From contig CAWBZS010000013.1 of the NCBI GenBank assembly GCA_963793335.1, positions 186,001-250,000 on the forward strand: DNA of 64,000 nucleotides. Direction: 5' to 3'. The notes beneath the pieces are model-generated. The model saw only the letters and a list, made by a program, of their open reading frames with translations. It was not told the origin of the DNA and ran no database searches. Below are positions 42,699 to 51,716 of this stretch, piece after piece; position 1 is the stretch's first letter, and each line of letters starts with the position of its first letter. Position numbers and translations under genes: made by a program. This stretch comes from Sva-07 sp963793335. Lineage in GTDB: Bacteria > Actinomycetota > Acidimicrobiia > Acidimicrobiales > Ilumatobacteraceae.

Positions 42699-42731
42699 CC
42701 TGACTCGAACGCCAAGGATCGACGCTCCGGT

Positions 42732-42751
42732 ACGTTCCCGAGCGCGAACGT
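42732..42751. promoter_or_regulatory. Candidate operator upstream of the Liv operon
   Basis: ACGTTC, eight bases, GAACGT: a perfect inverted repeat whose right end lies 5 bases before the -10 box TAGGTT, so it covers the expected -35 region. A repressor dimer could block the promoter there. The regulator is unknown. Confidence 0.35.
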
Positions 42752-42756
42752 TTCGC

Positions 42757-42762
42757 TAGGTT
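42757..42762 (+). promoter_or_regulatory. -10 box, leaderless start of Liv operon
   Basis: TAGGTT ends 10 bases before ATG 42773; no Shine-Dalgarno lies in between. Confidence 0.45.
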
Positions 42763-42772
42763 CACCTCCGAC

Positions 42773-44947
42773 ATGGGGGTGTCATTCACTGGCCGGGGGG
42801 CCGCTCAACTTCAACGGGTCGCTTGGCAGCTCCTGCCGGCGGTCGGGCTCGTCGGCGTCCAGTTGGTGTTCTTCGGGATGCCAGCCGGCGCATGGATCCG
42901 CGGTGTCATCCTCGGGCTGCTGATCGCCCTGCTGGCGATGGGCATGGCGCTCGTCTATCGGGCGAACCGGGTGATCAACTTCGCCCAAGCCGACCTCGGA
43001 TTCGTGCCGACCTCGTTGGCGGTCGGTCTCATCGTGTTCTCCGGTCTGCCCTATCTGTTCGGCTTCGGAGTCGGCCTTGCCGCGGCGATTGCGATGGGCG
43101 CCATCGTCGAGCTGGCGTTCGTCCGGCGGTTTGCGAAGGCATCCCGGCTCGTGCTCACCGTTGCGACGATCGGCATCACCCAGCTGCTCGCTGTGCTCGC
43201 CCTGCTCGTGCCGCGAATGTGGGACCGCAGCGCCGCCGCGCAGCGCATCCCCGATCCGGTCGACTGGAAGCTCACGGTCGGCACGTTCATCCTTTCGGCC
43301 AACGACCTGATCGCCCTGATCGTCGCGCCACTCGCCATGGTCGCCGTGGCACTGTTCCTCGGAACCACCCGCCTGGGCACGGCGATTCGCGGGTCGGCCG
43401 AGCGAAGCGAACGGGCATTGATGCTCGGCATCCCGGTGGCGTGGCTGTCGACGCTGGTGTGGTCGATTGCTGCGGGGCTCTCGTTCCTGGCGCTGTTCCT
43501 GCGCGCCGGCATTCTCGGTGTCCCATTGGGTTCGGCGCTGAGCCTGTCAATGCTGGTGCTCGCCCTGGCGGCCCTCGTCATCGGGCGCCTGCGCAGCTTG
43601 CCGACCGTCGCCACCGCCGCCATTGCCCTCGGCGTACTCGAGTACGGCGTGGCATGGAACGCCAGCAGCCCGTTGCTCGTGATGCCGATCATCGGGGTTG
43701 CGGTCCTCGTCGCGCTGCTGCTCCAGCGGCGCCAGTACGGGCGCGCAGACCGCGACGAAGACGCCTCATGGCGACTCGCCGACGAGGTACGCCCGCTGCA
43801 GACATGGGTCTCACGCCTCCCACTGGTGCGCCTGATGCGCTGGAGCACGATCACACTCGTCCTTGTCGGCCTGGCGGTGATCCCACTGGTGCTCCGCACC
43901 GACCAGATCATCAAGGCCACGGCGGTCGGCGTCTTCGCCGTCATCGGTCTTTCGCTGGTGGTGCTGTCGGGCTGGGCGGGCCAGATCTCGTTGGGGCAGA
44001 TGGCGTTTGTGGCCGTCGGAGCAGCGATCAGCGCCAAGGCCACGATCACGTGGAACGTCGACATGTCGCTGTCGCTGCTGCTCGGCGGTGCCGCCGGTGC
44101 GGGTGCTGCGCTGGTGGTGGGACTCCCCGCGCTCCGGCTGCGCGGGCTGTACCTTGCCGTCACCACACTCGTGTTCGCATTGGCCGTCAATTCCTGGCTG
44201 CTCAACCGCCAGTTCTTCGACTGGGTTCCCCAGGAACGCGTCGAACGCCTCCCGCTGTTCGGGCGAATCGACGTGTCGAGCCCCACCCAGTTCTACGTGT
44301 ACAGCCTCGTGGTGTTCGCGCTGGTGTACGTGGGCCTGCGAGGCGTTCGCCACAGCCGCACCGGTCGCGCCATCGTGGCGATGCGAGAAAACGAACTCGC
44401 CGCCCAGGCCTTCTCGGTCTCCCCCGTCCCGGTGAAACTCACGGCGTTCATGATCTCAGGGTTCGTCGCGGGCATCGCGGGCGGGCTGTTCGTCCACCTC
44501 AGCCAGAGCTTCGACCTCACCAGCTACAGCGCCGGAGCGAGCATCGACGTCTTCACCGCAGCCGTGGTCGGCGGATTGGGCTCGTTGTTCGGCGGCGTGC
44601 TGGGCGCGGTGTTCCTGCGCGGCAGCGAGTGGTTCATCACCGCCCCCGAGTGGCGACTGCTGTCGTCGGCACTCGGGGTGCTGATCGTGCTGCTGATCAT
44701 CCCCGGAGGCCTTGCCAGCCTCGTGATCAAGGTCCGCGACTGGTACGTGGGCGTGGTCCTGCGCCGCGGCGGCGACGCCACGCCGACGGACCCCACGGCC
44801 GATCTCGACGAACCGGAGACGCCCGACACCTCGCCAGCCGCGAACGGCTCGCCGACCACGAACGGTCGCGATGCCGCACCGGACCACGACGCCCAGCTGT
44901 CGCCTGACGTCCACGACGTGGCACCACCCGAACGGAGTCCCACGTGA
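42773..44947 (+). CDS. Branched-chain amino acid-type ABC permease, LivH-LivM fusion
   Basis: One 724-residue protein carries both permease halves. Residues about 40-325 are LivH-like (LLIALLAMGMALVYRANRVI, then NFAQADLG). After a charged linker (about 320-350), residues about 365-665 are LivM-like (VIGLSLVVLSGWAGQISLGQ, then PALRLRGLYLAVTTLVFALA). About 16-18 helices are expected. The C-terminal 60 residues are acidic, disordered and Pro-rich. It forms the channel for a hydrophobic amino acid or similar solute. It is followed, with GTGA overlap, by the MFS-ATPase fusion. Related systems also carry urea, amides or aromatic acids, so the substrate is open. Confidence 0.9.
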   Translation: MGVSFTGRGAAQLQRVAWQLLPAVGLVGVQLVFFGMPAGAWIRGVILGLLIALLAMGMALVYRANRVINFAQADLGFVPTSLAVGLIVFSGLPYLFGFGVGLAAAIAMGAIVELAFVRRFAKASRLVLTVATIGITQLLAVLALLVPRMWDRSAAAQRIPDPVDWKLTVGTFILSANDLIALIVAPLAMVAVALFLGTTRLGTAIRGSAERSERALMLGIPVAWLSTLVWSIAAGLSFLALFLRAGILGVPLGSALSLSMLVLALAALVIGRLRSLPTVATAAIALGVLEYGVAWNASSPLLVMPIIGVAVLVALLLQRRQYGRADRDEDASWRLADEVRPLQTWVSRLPLVRLMRWSTITLVLVGLAVIPLVLRTDQIIKATAVGVFAVIGLSLVVLSGWAGQISLGQMAFVAVGAAISAKATITWNVDMSLSLLLGGAAGAGAALVVGLPALRLRGLYLAVTTLVFALAVNSWLLNRQFFDWVPQERVERLPLFGRIDVSSPTQFYVYSLVVFALVYVGLRGVRHSRTGRAIVAMRENELAAQAFSVSPVPVKLTAFMISGFVAGIAGGLFVHLSQSFDLTSYSAGASIDVFTAAVVGGLGSLFGGVLGAVFLRGSEWFITAPEWRLLSSALGVLIVLLIIPGGLASLVIKVRDWYVGVVLRRGGDATPTDPTADLDEPETPDTSPAANGSPTTNGRDAAPDHDAQLSPDVHDVAPPERSPT

Positions 44948-47934
44948 CCGCCCCGGACCCGTCCGCGCACATCATGACCCGGTTCGCCTACGGCGTTCGG
45001 CACCCCAAGAAGTGGATGCACGACATCTGCGGCGGCGAGGCTGCGTTCCCCCTGCTGGTGCTCTTCGGCCTCAACGCGGTCGACGAACTCGACCGCACCG
45101 CATTCGGGATCCTGCTGCCAGAGATCCGCGAGTCGTTCAACATCAACATCTCCACGGCACTGTCGATCGTGGCGCTGTCGTCGGTCGCTGCGCTTGCCCT
45201 GCAGGTGCCGATCGCCCAGTATGCGGACAAGTCGAAGCGCATTCCCCTGGTGGTGGTCGGCGCACTCGCCTGGGCCGGATTCTCGGGGATGACCGGCCTG
45301 GCCACCGGGCTGATCCTGCTCACCATCGCCAGATCCGGGTCATCGCTCGGCAAGGCCGTGATCGACCCCACCCACAACTCGCTGATCGCCGACTACTACC
45401 CCATCGAGAGCCGCGCCCGGGTGTACAGCTTTCACCGGGCGGCCAACGCCGTCGGTGCCTTCATCGGGCCGCTCACCGCCGGCATGTTGGCGTTCTACTT
45501 CGACTGGCGGGTGCCCTTCCTGGTGTTCGTCTTCCCGACCGTCATCTTCGCAATGCTCGCACTCAAGATGAAGGAACCGATTCGGGGCCGCTGGGAGCGC
45601 CACGCGACCGGAGCGAGCCAAGACGTGATCGACACCGAGGAGGAGTCACCCTCGTTCGCCGAGAGCTGGCGCACTGCGCACAAGGTGAAGTCGCTGCAGC
45701 GGATCTGGTGGAGCTTGCCGTTCCTCGCCACGTCGTTGATCGGCTTCGTCACGCTCGCTGCACTGCTCTACGAGCAGAAGTTCGACCTCGACGAGCGAGC
45801 CAGAGGGGTCGCTGCTGCCGTCTCGGAACCGTTCGCGCTCGTCGGTCTCGTCATCGGCGCCCGCATCGCGACACGTCGCTACATCGGCAACGTCAAGGGT
45901 CTGATCAGATTCGTCGCAACGGTCGCACTGCTCACCTCCGTGGCCACGGCTGGTTTCGCCTTCGCCCCGAACGTGTATGTGGCGGTCGCGCTCAACTGTG
46001 TGATCTCCGCCTCGCTGGCGATCATCGGCCCCGGCGTCCTCGCAGCCCTGTCGCTTGCGATCCCGCCCAGGGCTCGGGCCACAGGCTTCGCGATCGGCTC
46101 GCTGTGGGTGATTCCCGGGCTGTTCGTCCTTCCCGTGATCGGCTGGGTCGCCGACAACTGGTCGATCGAGATCGGGATGCTGGTCATGATCCCGATGTTC
46201 ATCATCGGCAGCCTGCTCCTGCGGGGCGTCGCGGACGTGATCGACGACGACATCGGCCAGGTCTGGCAGTCTGCGGCAGCACGCTCGGAGGTGCTGTACG
46301 ACCGCCGGCAGGGCCACACCAGCCTGCTCCTGCTCAAGGGCGTCGAGGCGGGCTACGAGAACCGCACCGTGCTGCACGGCATCGATCTCCGCCTCGACGA
46401 AGGTGAGGTCGTCGCGCTGCTCGGCACCAACGGTGCCGGCAAGTCGACGCTGCTGAAGTCGATCAGCGGCATCGTCGAAGCGGACCGCGGCGCCATCGTG
46501 CTCGACGGTCGCGACATCACGCATGCACCGCCGAACGAGATCGCGGCGCTCGGAATCGTTCAGATGCCGGGCGGCAAAGGGGTGTTCGGATCGCTCACCG
46601 TGCGCGAGAACCTCGATCTCGCTGGCTGGACCAATCGACGCGACAGCGCCGGCGTTGCGTCTGCGATCGCCGAAGTGCTCGAGATGTTCCCCGTCCTCGA
46701 CAACCGGATCGACACTCCCGCGGCGAATCTGTCCGGCGGTCAGCAGCAGATGCTGGCGCTGGCGATGAGTTTCGTGATGCGACCGAGGGTGCTGCTGATC
46801 GACGAGCTCTCACTCGGGCTGGCACCGGTGGTGGTCGGCCAGCTCCTCCCCATCATCCGGCGCATGGCAGCCGACGGTGTGACCGTGGTGTTGGTGGAGC
46901 AGAGCGTCAACGTGGCGCTCACCGTCGCCGAGCGTGCGTACTTCATGGAGCGGGGCACGATCATGTTCGACGGTCCCACGCAAGAACTGCTCGACCGCCC
47001 CGACCTCCTCCGGTCGGTGTTCCTGTCGGCAGCGGGTGGCTCCGACGACGATGCCGACGACCAGGCTGCCAAGCAGGCCAATGACGGGATCGATCCGGTC
47101 GACGCCGTCGATCGTGCGATCATCGATCGCAGCGCTGTCCCGGTGCTGTCGGTCAGCGAGTTGGCAGTCACATTCGGTGGCATCCGCGCCGTCGACGGTA
47201 CCTCGTTCGACATCTGGCCACGCGAGATCGTCGGGGTGATCGGCCCGAACGGCGCCGGCAAGACCACGGTGTTCGATCTGATTTCCGGCTTCACCCCGCT
47301 CGACGTCGGCCAGATCAAGCTCAACGGACGCAACATCACCTCGATGAGTTCGTCTGGCCGTGCGGCCTTGGGGTTGGGCCGGTCCTTCCAGGACGCACGA
47401 CTGTTTCCCGAGCTCACGGTCGCCGAGACCTTGGCGATCGCTCAGGAACGGTTCATCGGCAGCCGCGGCGTCGTCTCGGCCGCCCTCCACCTGCCGATGG
47501 TGATCGACTCCGAGCAGCAGGTCGCCCTGCGCGTCGACGAACTGATCGAGCTGATGGGCCTCGGCGACTACCGCCACTCGTTCGTCCACGAGCTCTCCAC
47601 CGGCACTCGGCGCGTCGTCGACCTGGCCTGCCTCGTCGCCCACCGACCATCGGTGATCCTGTTGGACGAGCCCACGTCGGGAATCGCCCAGCGCGAAGTC
47701 GAAGCATTGGCGCCGGTCATCCGGCGCCTTCGCGACGAGATGGGCGCGAGCCTGGTCATCGTCGAGCACGACATCCCGTTCGTGTCCGACGTGTCCGACC
47801 GGTTGCTCGCGCTCGAACAGGGTCAGGTCATCGCGACCGGGCCGCCAGCGGACGTGCTGGCCCATCCAGACGTCATCGAGTCATACCTCGGCACCAACGG
47901 TGCCGCGATCACCCGATCAGGGGGAACGGAGTAG
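44944..47934 (+). CDS. MFS transporter domain fused to LivF-type and LivG-type ABC ATPases
   Basis: A 996-residue protein with three parts. Residues about 30-430 are a major-facilitator domain of about 12 helices (LFGLNAVDELDRTAFGILLP and, on the conserved loop, QYADKSKRIP). Residues about 462-695 are a LivF-type ATPase: Walker A GTNGAGKST (494-502), signature LSGGQQQ (596-602), Walker B VLLIDE and LVEQSVN. Residues about 735-985 are a LivG-type ATPase: Walker A GPNGAGKTT (767-775), a degenerate signature LSTGT (884-888), Walker B VILLDE and His942. The linkers are long and hold no plausible internal start. GTG 44944 overlaps the permease stop. It should power the LivHM permease; the role of the MFS part is unknown. 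Confidence 0.9.
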   Translation: MTAPDPSAHIMTRFAYGVRHPKKWMHDICGGEAAFPLLVLFGLNAVDELDRTAFGILLPEIRESFNINISTALSIVALSSVAALALQVPIAQYADKSKRIPLVVVGALAWAGFSGMTGLATGLILLTIARSGSSLGKAVIDPTHNSLIADYYPIESRARVYSFHRAANAVGAFIGPLTAGMLAFYFDWRVPFLVFVFPTVIFAMLALKMKEPIRGRWERHATGASQDVIDTEEESPSFAESWRTAHKVKSLQRIWWSLPFLATSLIGFVTLAALLYEQKFDLDERARGVAAAVSEPFALVGLVIGARIATRRYIGNVKGLIRFVATVALLTSVATAGFAFAPNVYVAVALNCVISASLAIIGPGVLAALSLAIPPRARATGFAIGSLWVIPGLFVLPVIGWVADNWSIEIGMLVMIPMFIIGSLLLRGVADVIDDDIGQVWQSAAARSEVLYDRRQGHTSLLLLKGVEAGYENRTVLHGIDLRLDEGEVVALLGTNGAGKSTLLKSISGIVEADRGAIVLDGRDITHAPPNEIAALGIVQMPGGKGVFGSLTVRENLDLAGWTNRRDSAGVASAIAEVLEMFPVLDNRIDTPAANLSGGQQQMLALAMSFVMRPRVLLIDELSLGLAPVVVGQLLPIIRRMAADGVTVVLVEQSVNVALTVAERAYFMERGTIMFDGPTQELLDRPDLLRSVFLSAAGGSDDDADDQAAKQANDGIDPVDAVDRAIIDRSAVPVLSVSELAVTFGGIRAVDGTSFDIWPREIVGVIGPNGAGKTTVFDLISGFTPLDVGQIKLNGRNITSMSSSGRAALGLGRSFQDARLFPELTVAETLAIAQERFIGSRGVVSAALHLPMVIDSEQQVALRVDELIELMGLGDYRHSFVHELSTGTRRVVDLACLVAHRPSVILLDEPTSGIAQREVEALAPVIRRLRDEMGASLVIVEHDIPFVSDVSDRLLALEQGQVIATGPPADVLAHPDVIESYLGTNGAAITRSGGTE

Positions 47935-47937
47935 ATC

Positions 47938-49740
47938 ATGCAACCAGCACAGGCAGATGGCGGGGGCTCCTCGTCGAGCAATGTGAAGAAGTGGGGGCCG
48001 ATCGGCGCGATCGTGCTCGTCGTCGCGGCGGTTGCCGGCATCGTGCTCGTCTCGGGGGGAGACGACAACGGTGACGACGCAGCTGCCGACACCACCACAG
48101 CGGTCACTGAACCAACCGGTACCGACGCTCCGGCCGACACGACCGGAGACACCGAACCCGACGTCACCGAACCCGATGGCACCGAACCGGAGGGTGGTGG
48201 CGGTGAGATCACCTATCCCCTGTCGTTCAGCGCTGCCGAGGAACAGGGCATCGACGTCGACTGGGGCGAACGTTGTGACATCGAGACCGGCAACGTCGCG
48301 ATCCAGTGGTTCTTCGCACCCGAGTGCTACGCCCCGTTCGAAGGCGACAACGGTGGCGACACCGCGCAAGGGGTCACGGCCGACTCGATCAAGGTCGTGT
48401 ACTACCAAGGACCGGACGACGACCCGGTCGTCAACTTCCTCACCGAGCCGATCGCGGTCGACGACAGCAACGCCGAGAGTGACGCAACGACGCGGGAGCT
48501 GCTCGAAATGTTCGAGTCGTACTACGAGTTCTACGGCCGCAGTGTCGATCTCGAGACCTACGTCAGTACCGGACTCACCAACGACGAAGTCACCGCACGT
48601 GCCGACGCAGTGCGTATCGCGGAGGACTTCGAGCCCTTTGCGGTGCTCGGCGGCCCGGGCCTCACGAGCGCCTTCGCCGACGAATTGGCGGCCCGCGACA
48701 TCCTGTGTGTCAGCTGCACGCCGGGACAACCGGCATCGTGGTACGCCGAACGCGATCCCAATGTCTGGGGTCTCGGCATCAGCGCACAACAGGCGCGCAC
48801 CCACGCCACGGAGTTCATCGGCAAGCAGCTGGTCGGCAAGAACGCCGAGCACGCCGGCGACGAATCGTTCCAGACACAGCCGCGCAAGTTCGGCCTCGTC
48901 TACATCTCATCGAGCCCCGAATCGGCCGAGATCAACGACGCGTTCGCCGACGACCTGCGGGCCGAAGGAGCCGACGTCGCCGAAGTCCTGCCGTACACGC
49001 TCGACCCGGCGACGCTGCCGTCGCAGGCCTCGCAGGCGATCGCCAAGCTCAAGTCGTCCGGTGTCACCAGCGTGGTGTTGGTGTCCGACGGTATTGCACC
49101 GCGCGACTTCACCAACGAGGCAACGACACAGGAATACTTCCCGGAGTGGATCATCGCTGCACCGTCCGGACCTGAACTCACCGCGTTCGCCCGCACCTAC
49201 GATCAGGAGCAGTGGGCCAACGCCTTCGGCGTGATCCACAACGTGGCGACCCCGATCACACCCGAGAACGCCGGCTTCTTCGGACTGTACCGCTGGTGGA
49301 CCGGCGGGGAGGATCCGCCGGCCGCCGACACAATCGGCGTGCTGATGCCGCCCTTCACGCTGTTCTATGCAGCGCTGCAGGGCGCCGGGCCGAACCTCAC
49401 CCACGAGTCGTGGCGCGATGCACTGTTCGCTGACGGAGGCACCACCCCGGCGATCAGCGCCCCACTGTTGACGTACGGCGACAAGGGCATCTGGCCCGAG
49501 GCCGACTACAGCGGCGTCGACGACGCCACCATCATCTGGTGGGACCCAGCGGCGACCGGACCCGACGAGATCCGCAAGGAGGGCAACGGCATGTACCAGT
49601 TCGTCGACGGCGGCACCCGCTACCTGCCCGGCCAGTGGCCAGCTGAGGAAAAGCTGTTCGATCCGGAGGGCGCGGTCACGATCTACGACACCGCTCCCGC
49701 TGGCGAAGAGCCACCGCAGTACCCCAGCCCCAACGGCTGA
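47938..49740 (+). CDS. Membrane-anchored Liv-type substrate-binding protein
   Basis: A 600-residue type I periplasmic-binding protein. It has no lipobox. Instead a helix at about 20-40 (GPIGAIVLVVAAVAGIVLVS) after a short Ser/Lys-rich N-terminus anchors it, and an acidic Thr/Pro/Asp linker (45-90) lifts the binding domain. The domain shows GVTADSIKVVYYQGP, a pair of Cys residues in ILCVSCTPG and the two-lobe pattern with SSGVTSVVLVSDG. It starts 3 bases after the ATPase stop, so the three genes make a complete importer. Two aromatic-rich segments near the C-terminus resemble large ligand-binding members rather than LivJ. Confidence 0.85.
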   Translation: MQPAQADGGGSSSSNVKKWGPIGAIVLVVAAVAGIVLVSGGDDNGDDAAADTTTAVTEPTGTDAPADTTGDTEPDVTEPDGTEPEGGGGEITYPLSFSAAEEQGIDVDWGERCDIETGNVAIQWFFAPECYAPFEGDNGGDTAQGVTADSIKVVYYQGPDDDPVVNFLTEPIAVDDSNAESDATTRELLEMFESYYEFYGRSVDLETYVSTGLTNDEVTARADAVRIAEDFEPFAVLGGPGLTSAFADELAARDILCVSCTPGQPASWYAERDPNVWGLGISAQQARTHATEFIGKQLVGKNAEHAGDESFQTQPRKFGLVYISSSPESAEINDAFADDLRAEGADVAEVLPYTLDPATLPSQASQAIAKLKSSGVTSVVLVSDGIAPRDFTNEATTQEYFPEWIIAAPSGPELTAFARTYDQEQWANAFGVIHNVATPITPENAGFFGLYRWWTGGEDPPAADTIGVLMPPFTLFYAALQGAGPNLTHESWRDALFADGGTTPAISAPLLTYGDKGIWPEADYSGVDDATIIWWDPAATGPDEIRKEGNGMYQFVDGGTRYLPGQWPAEEKLFDPEGAVTIYDTAPAGEEPPQYPSPNG

Positions 49741-49763
49741 TCGTCGGTCCCATCACCCGCCAC

Positions 49764-49807
49764 CGGTGAGCGGTGAGCGCACCTGTTGCGTTCACCGCTC
49801 ACCGCAG
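49764..49807. terminator. 44-bp palindromic repeat, copy 3, between convergent genes
   Basis: GGTGAGCGGTGAGCGCA pairs with TGCGTTCACCGCTCACC over 17 positions (one G-T) with loop CCTGT. It has the same length and right half as the two copies at 21082-21187. It lies past the binding-protein stop and covers the stop codon of the convergent phosphatase gene, so it is a likely two-way terminator. Confidence 0.65.
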
Positions 49808-50386
49808 CGGTGCAGACGGGGAGGCCGTCTCGTTGAAGCTGAGGAGCACCGGCCCGGCAGGGCGCATGCCGATGCGGCACACCGCAGCCTGATCGAGGTG
49901 GCTGCGGAACGAGATGTCCTGCACACCGAGCGCCCACGCCGAGGCAGCTTTCATCGGCGACACGTGACTGACCACCACGATGTTGCGATCGGTCGCCCGC
50001 TCGACGAGATCGTCGCACGCCGAACGCACCCTGGCTGCCAACGCCGTCAACGACTCCCCACCTGGCGGCACGAACTCCGGGTCCTTGCGCCAGTGCTCCC
50101 ACACCTCGGACGGAACGCTGGTGTGTGGCGTACCCTCGTACTCCCCGTACGACAGCTCCATCCACCGATCGTCGAGTTCGACCGGCTCGCCGAACGCCTC
50201 AGCGGTCTGCGCTGCTCGCCGAAGCGGACTCGACACCACCACGTCGACCGGGAACCGACTTCTCACGAAGTCGGCAACGGCCAGCGCCTGATTGCGGCCG
50301 TGATCGTCGAGATCCTGGTCGAGGCGCCCCTGCAACAAGCCCGCCGCGTTGGCGGGGGTGCGGCCATGACGAACCAGAATCAGCAT
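49799..50386 (-). CDS. Histidine phosphatase (phosphoglycerate mutase-like)
   Basis: A 195-residue protein starting MLILVRHGRTPANAAGLLQG, where RHG holds the catalytic His10-type residue. SSPLRRAAQTAEAF gives the second Arg, the acid is in WMELSYGEYEG, and VVSHVSPMKA supplies the second His. It should remove phosphate from a small molecule. Candidates such as phosphoglycerate, alpha-ribazole phosphate or sugar phosphates cannot be separated here. ATG 50386 is clear because the catalytic strand follows directly. Confidence 0.88.
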   Translation of the reverse strand: MLILVRHGRTPANAAGLLQGRLDQDLDDHGRNQALAVADFVRSRFPVDVVVSSPLRRAAQTAEAFGEPVELDDRWMELSYGEYEGTPHTSVPSEVWEHWRKDPEFVPPGGESLTALAARVRSACDDLVERATDRNIVVVSHVSPMKAASAWALGVQDISFRSHLDQAAVCRIGMRPAGPVLLSFNETASPSAPLR

Positions 50387-50418
50387 TCCAGCAGTGTCGC
50401 ACAGCGGACCTCGGAGAC

Positions 50419-50907
50419 TCAGGCGAAGCGCTCGGGGACTGCGTCCAGTTGGCCGTTGCGCAGGAATTCCGACCGACGATCGGCGCTGCCGAGATCGTTG
50501 TTGCGCCAGAGCCACACGCAGATGACGATGCCGATCGCTTCGAGCGGAAGGCTCCACCAACCACGCTCGACCAGCGGCAACGGCGCGTCGTCGAACGATG
50601 TCCCGAACAGCGGCCACCAGAACACCTCGGTGTTGCTCCACGCGCCGCCGAACACGAGATGCAGGATCATCCCGATCGGAAGGCCGAGCAGCATCTTGCG
50701 GATGGGCTTGCGACCCGACGTGGCGATCATCAGGACCGCCAGCAACGCGACACAGACCGTGACGCTGTGCAGCGCGCGGGCACCGCCGAACAGGCCGTCG
50801 CTCAGCGGCAGGACCGAGCCGACGATCAACAGGCGGTAGTCGAAGCGTGGGTCGCGAAACACCAGCGCCACCGAGACGACCGCCGTACCGATGAACCAGA
50901 AGAACAC
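50419..50907 (-). CDS. Membrane protein resembling YdjM/DUF457 metal-dependent hydrolases
   Basis: A 162-residue protein with about five hydrophobic segments. The order LPLSDGLFGGARALHSVTV, then LLGLPIGMILHLVFGGAW, with a late WWPLFG, recalls the YdjM-type membrane hydrolase pattern (an acid, a His-Ser pair, and GxxxH before an acid), though the last acid is missing. Activity is therefore doubtful. GTG 50907 is 7 bases after the zinc-ribbon gene stop, so they form one unit. Confidence 0.6.
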   Translation of the reverse strand: MFFWFIGTAVVSVALVFRDPRFDYRLLIVGSVLPLSDGLFGGARALHSVTVCVALLAVLMIATSGRKPIRKMLLGLPIGMILHLVFGGAWSNTEVFWWPLFGTSFDDAPLPLVERGWWSLPLEAIGIVICVWLWRNNDLGSADRRSEFLRNGQLDAVPERFA

Positions 50908-50914
50908 GGTTGCG

Positions 50915-51677
50915 TCAGACGATCAGGAGGCGGCCGCAGTCGGGACAGTCGGTGACCCCGGTCTGCGCCGCTTCGTCCTTGACGGTGTCGATCTCGGCCG
51001 CAGAGAGCTCCAGGTGGCATCCCTGGCACTGTCGGCCGACCAGCGGAGCCACCGCCACTCCGAGCGCGGCCCGCTTGCGGTCATAGGTGGAGAGCAGGCC
51101 CGCATCGAGCTCAGCGCGCAGCTGATCACGCATGATGGCCAGTGCGGCGAGCTCGCGCTCGATGTCTGCGAGCTCTGCGGCGAGTGCGTCGTCAGCCAAA
51201 CGCAACCGGGTTCGCGTCTGCTCCGCCCCCTCCAGATGCGCGCTGAGCTGATCATCGAGCGCCGACTGCGCTTCGAGCGCTTCGAGCTCACCGAGGTCGA
51301 GTTCGTCGACCTGCTCGGCGATCGTTGCCAGTTCATGCATCAGCGCCTCGGCCTCGCGAGGGGCGAACACGGTCTTCATCTGCTTCTCGAGACGTTCACG
51401 ATGTGTCTGGAGTTCGACACCGCGCTCGTTCTGCCTGCTCGATCTCCGCCCCGAGTTCGTCGATGCGTGTCCGGAAGGCATCACGCTGCTGCTCCCACAA
51501 GCGGGTCTGGTTGGTCGCATCGACGAAGTCCGCACGCAGCGGCGAGTGGGCTCGACGGTGCTCCAGCTGATTGGCCTCAGTGTCGACCGCCTGCAACGCC
51601 AGCAGCGTCTCGGGGAGCGTCCGCGACGACTCCGTCGTTTCGTCTGCGGTGGGATCCGGGCCGTCGGGGTCAGTCAT
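50915..51677 (-). CDS. Coiled-coil zinc-ribbon protein (frameshift near 51428)
   Basis: This is a C4-type zinc-ribbon protein with a long helical hairpin. The N-terminus (LPETLLALQAVDTEANQLEH and the helix to ELGAEIEQAE) and the rest (RGVELQTHRERLEKQMKTVF to the ribbon CQGCHLELSAAEID and CPDCGRLLIV) are in two frames that meet at 51425-51429. Dropping one C in GCAGAACGAGCGC joins them as QAEERGVEL. With that change the product has about 253 residues, the normal family size. Relatives are common in Actinobacteria, often near RNase HI and Nif3-like genes, with unknown molecular role. Confidence 0.8.
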
Positions 51678-51716
51678 TGCGCCCAGTGTGCCACGGGTGG
51701 CGACGCGAGCAGGAGG

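Noticed and set aside
44944..47934. MFS-ABC-ABC protein as separate genes joined by an indel
   Set aside because: The linkers are long and in frame, no start codon with overlapping stop is found at either join, and both neighbouring domains are complete.
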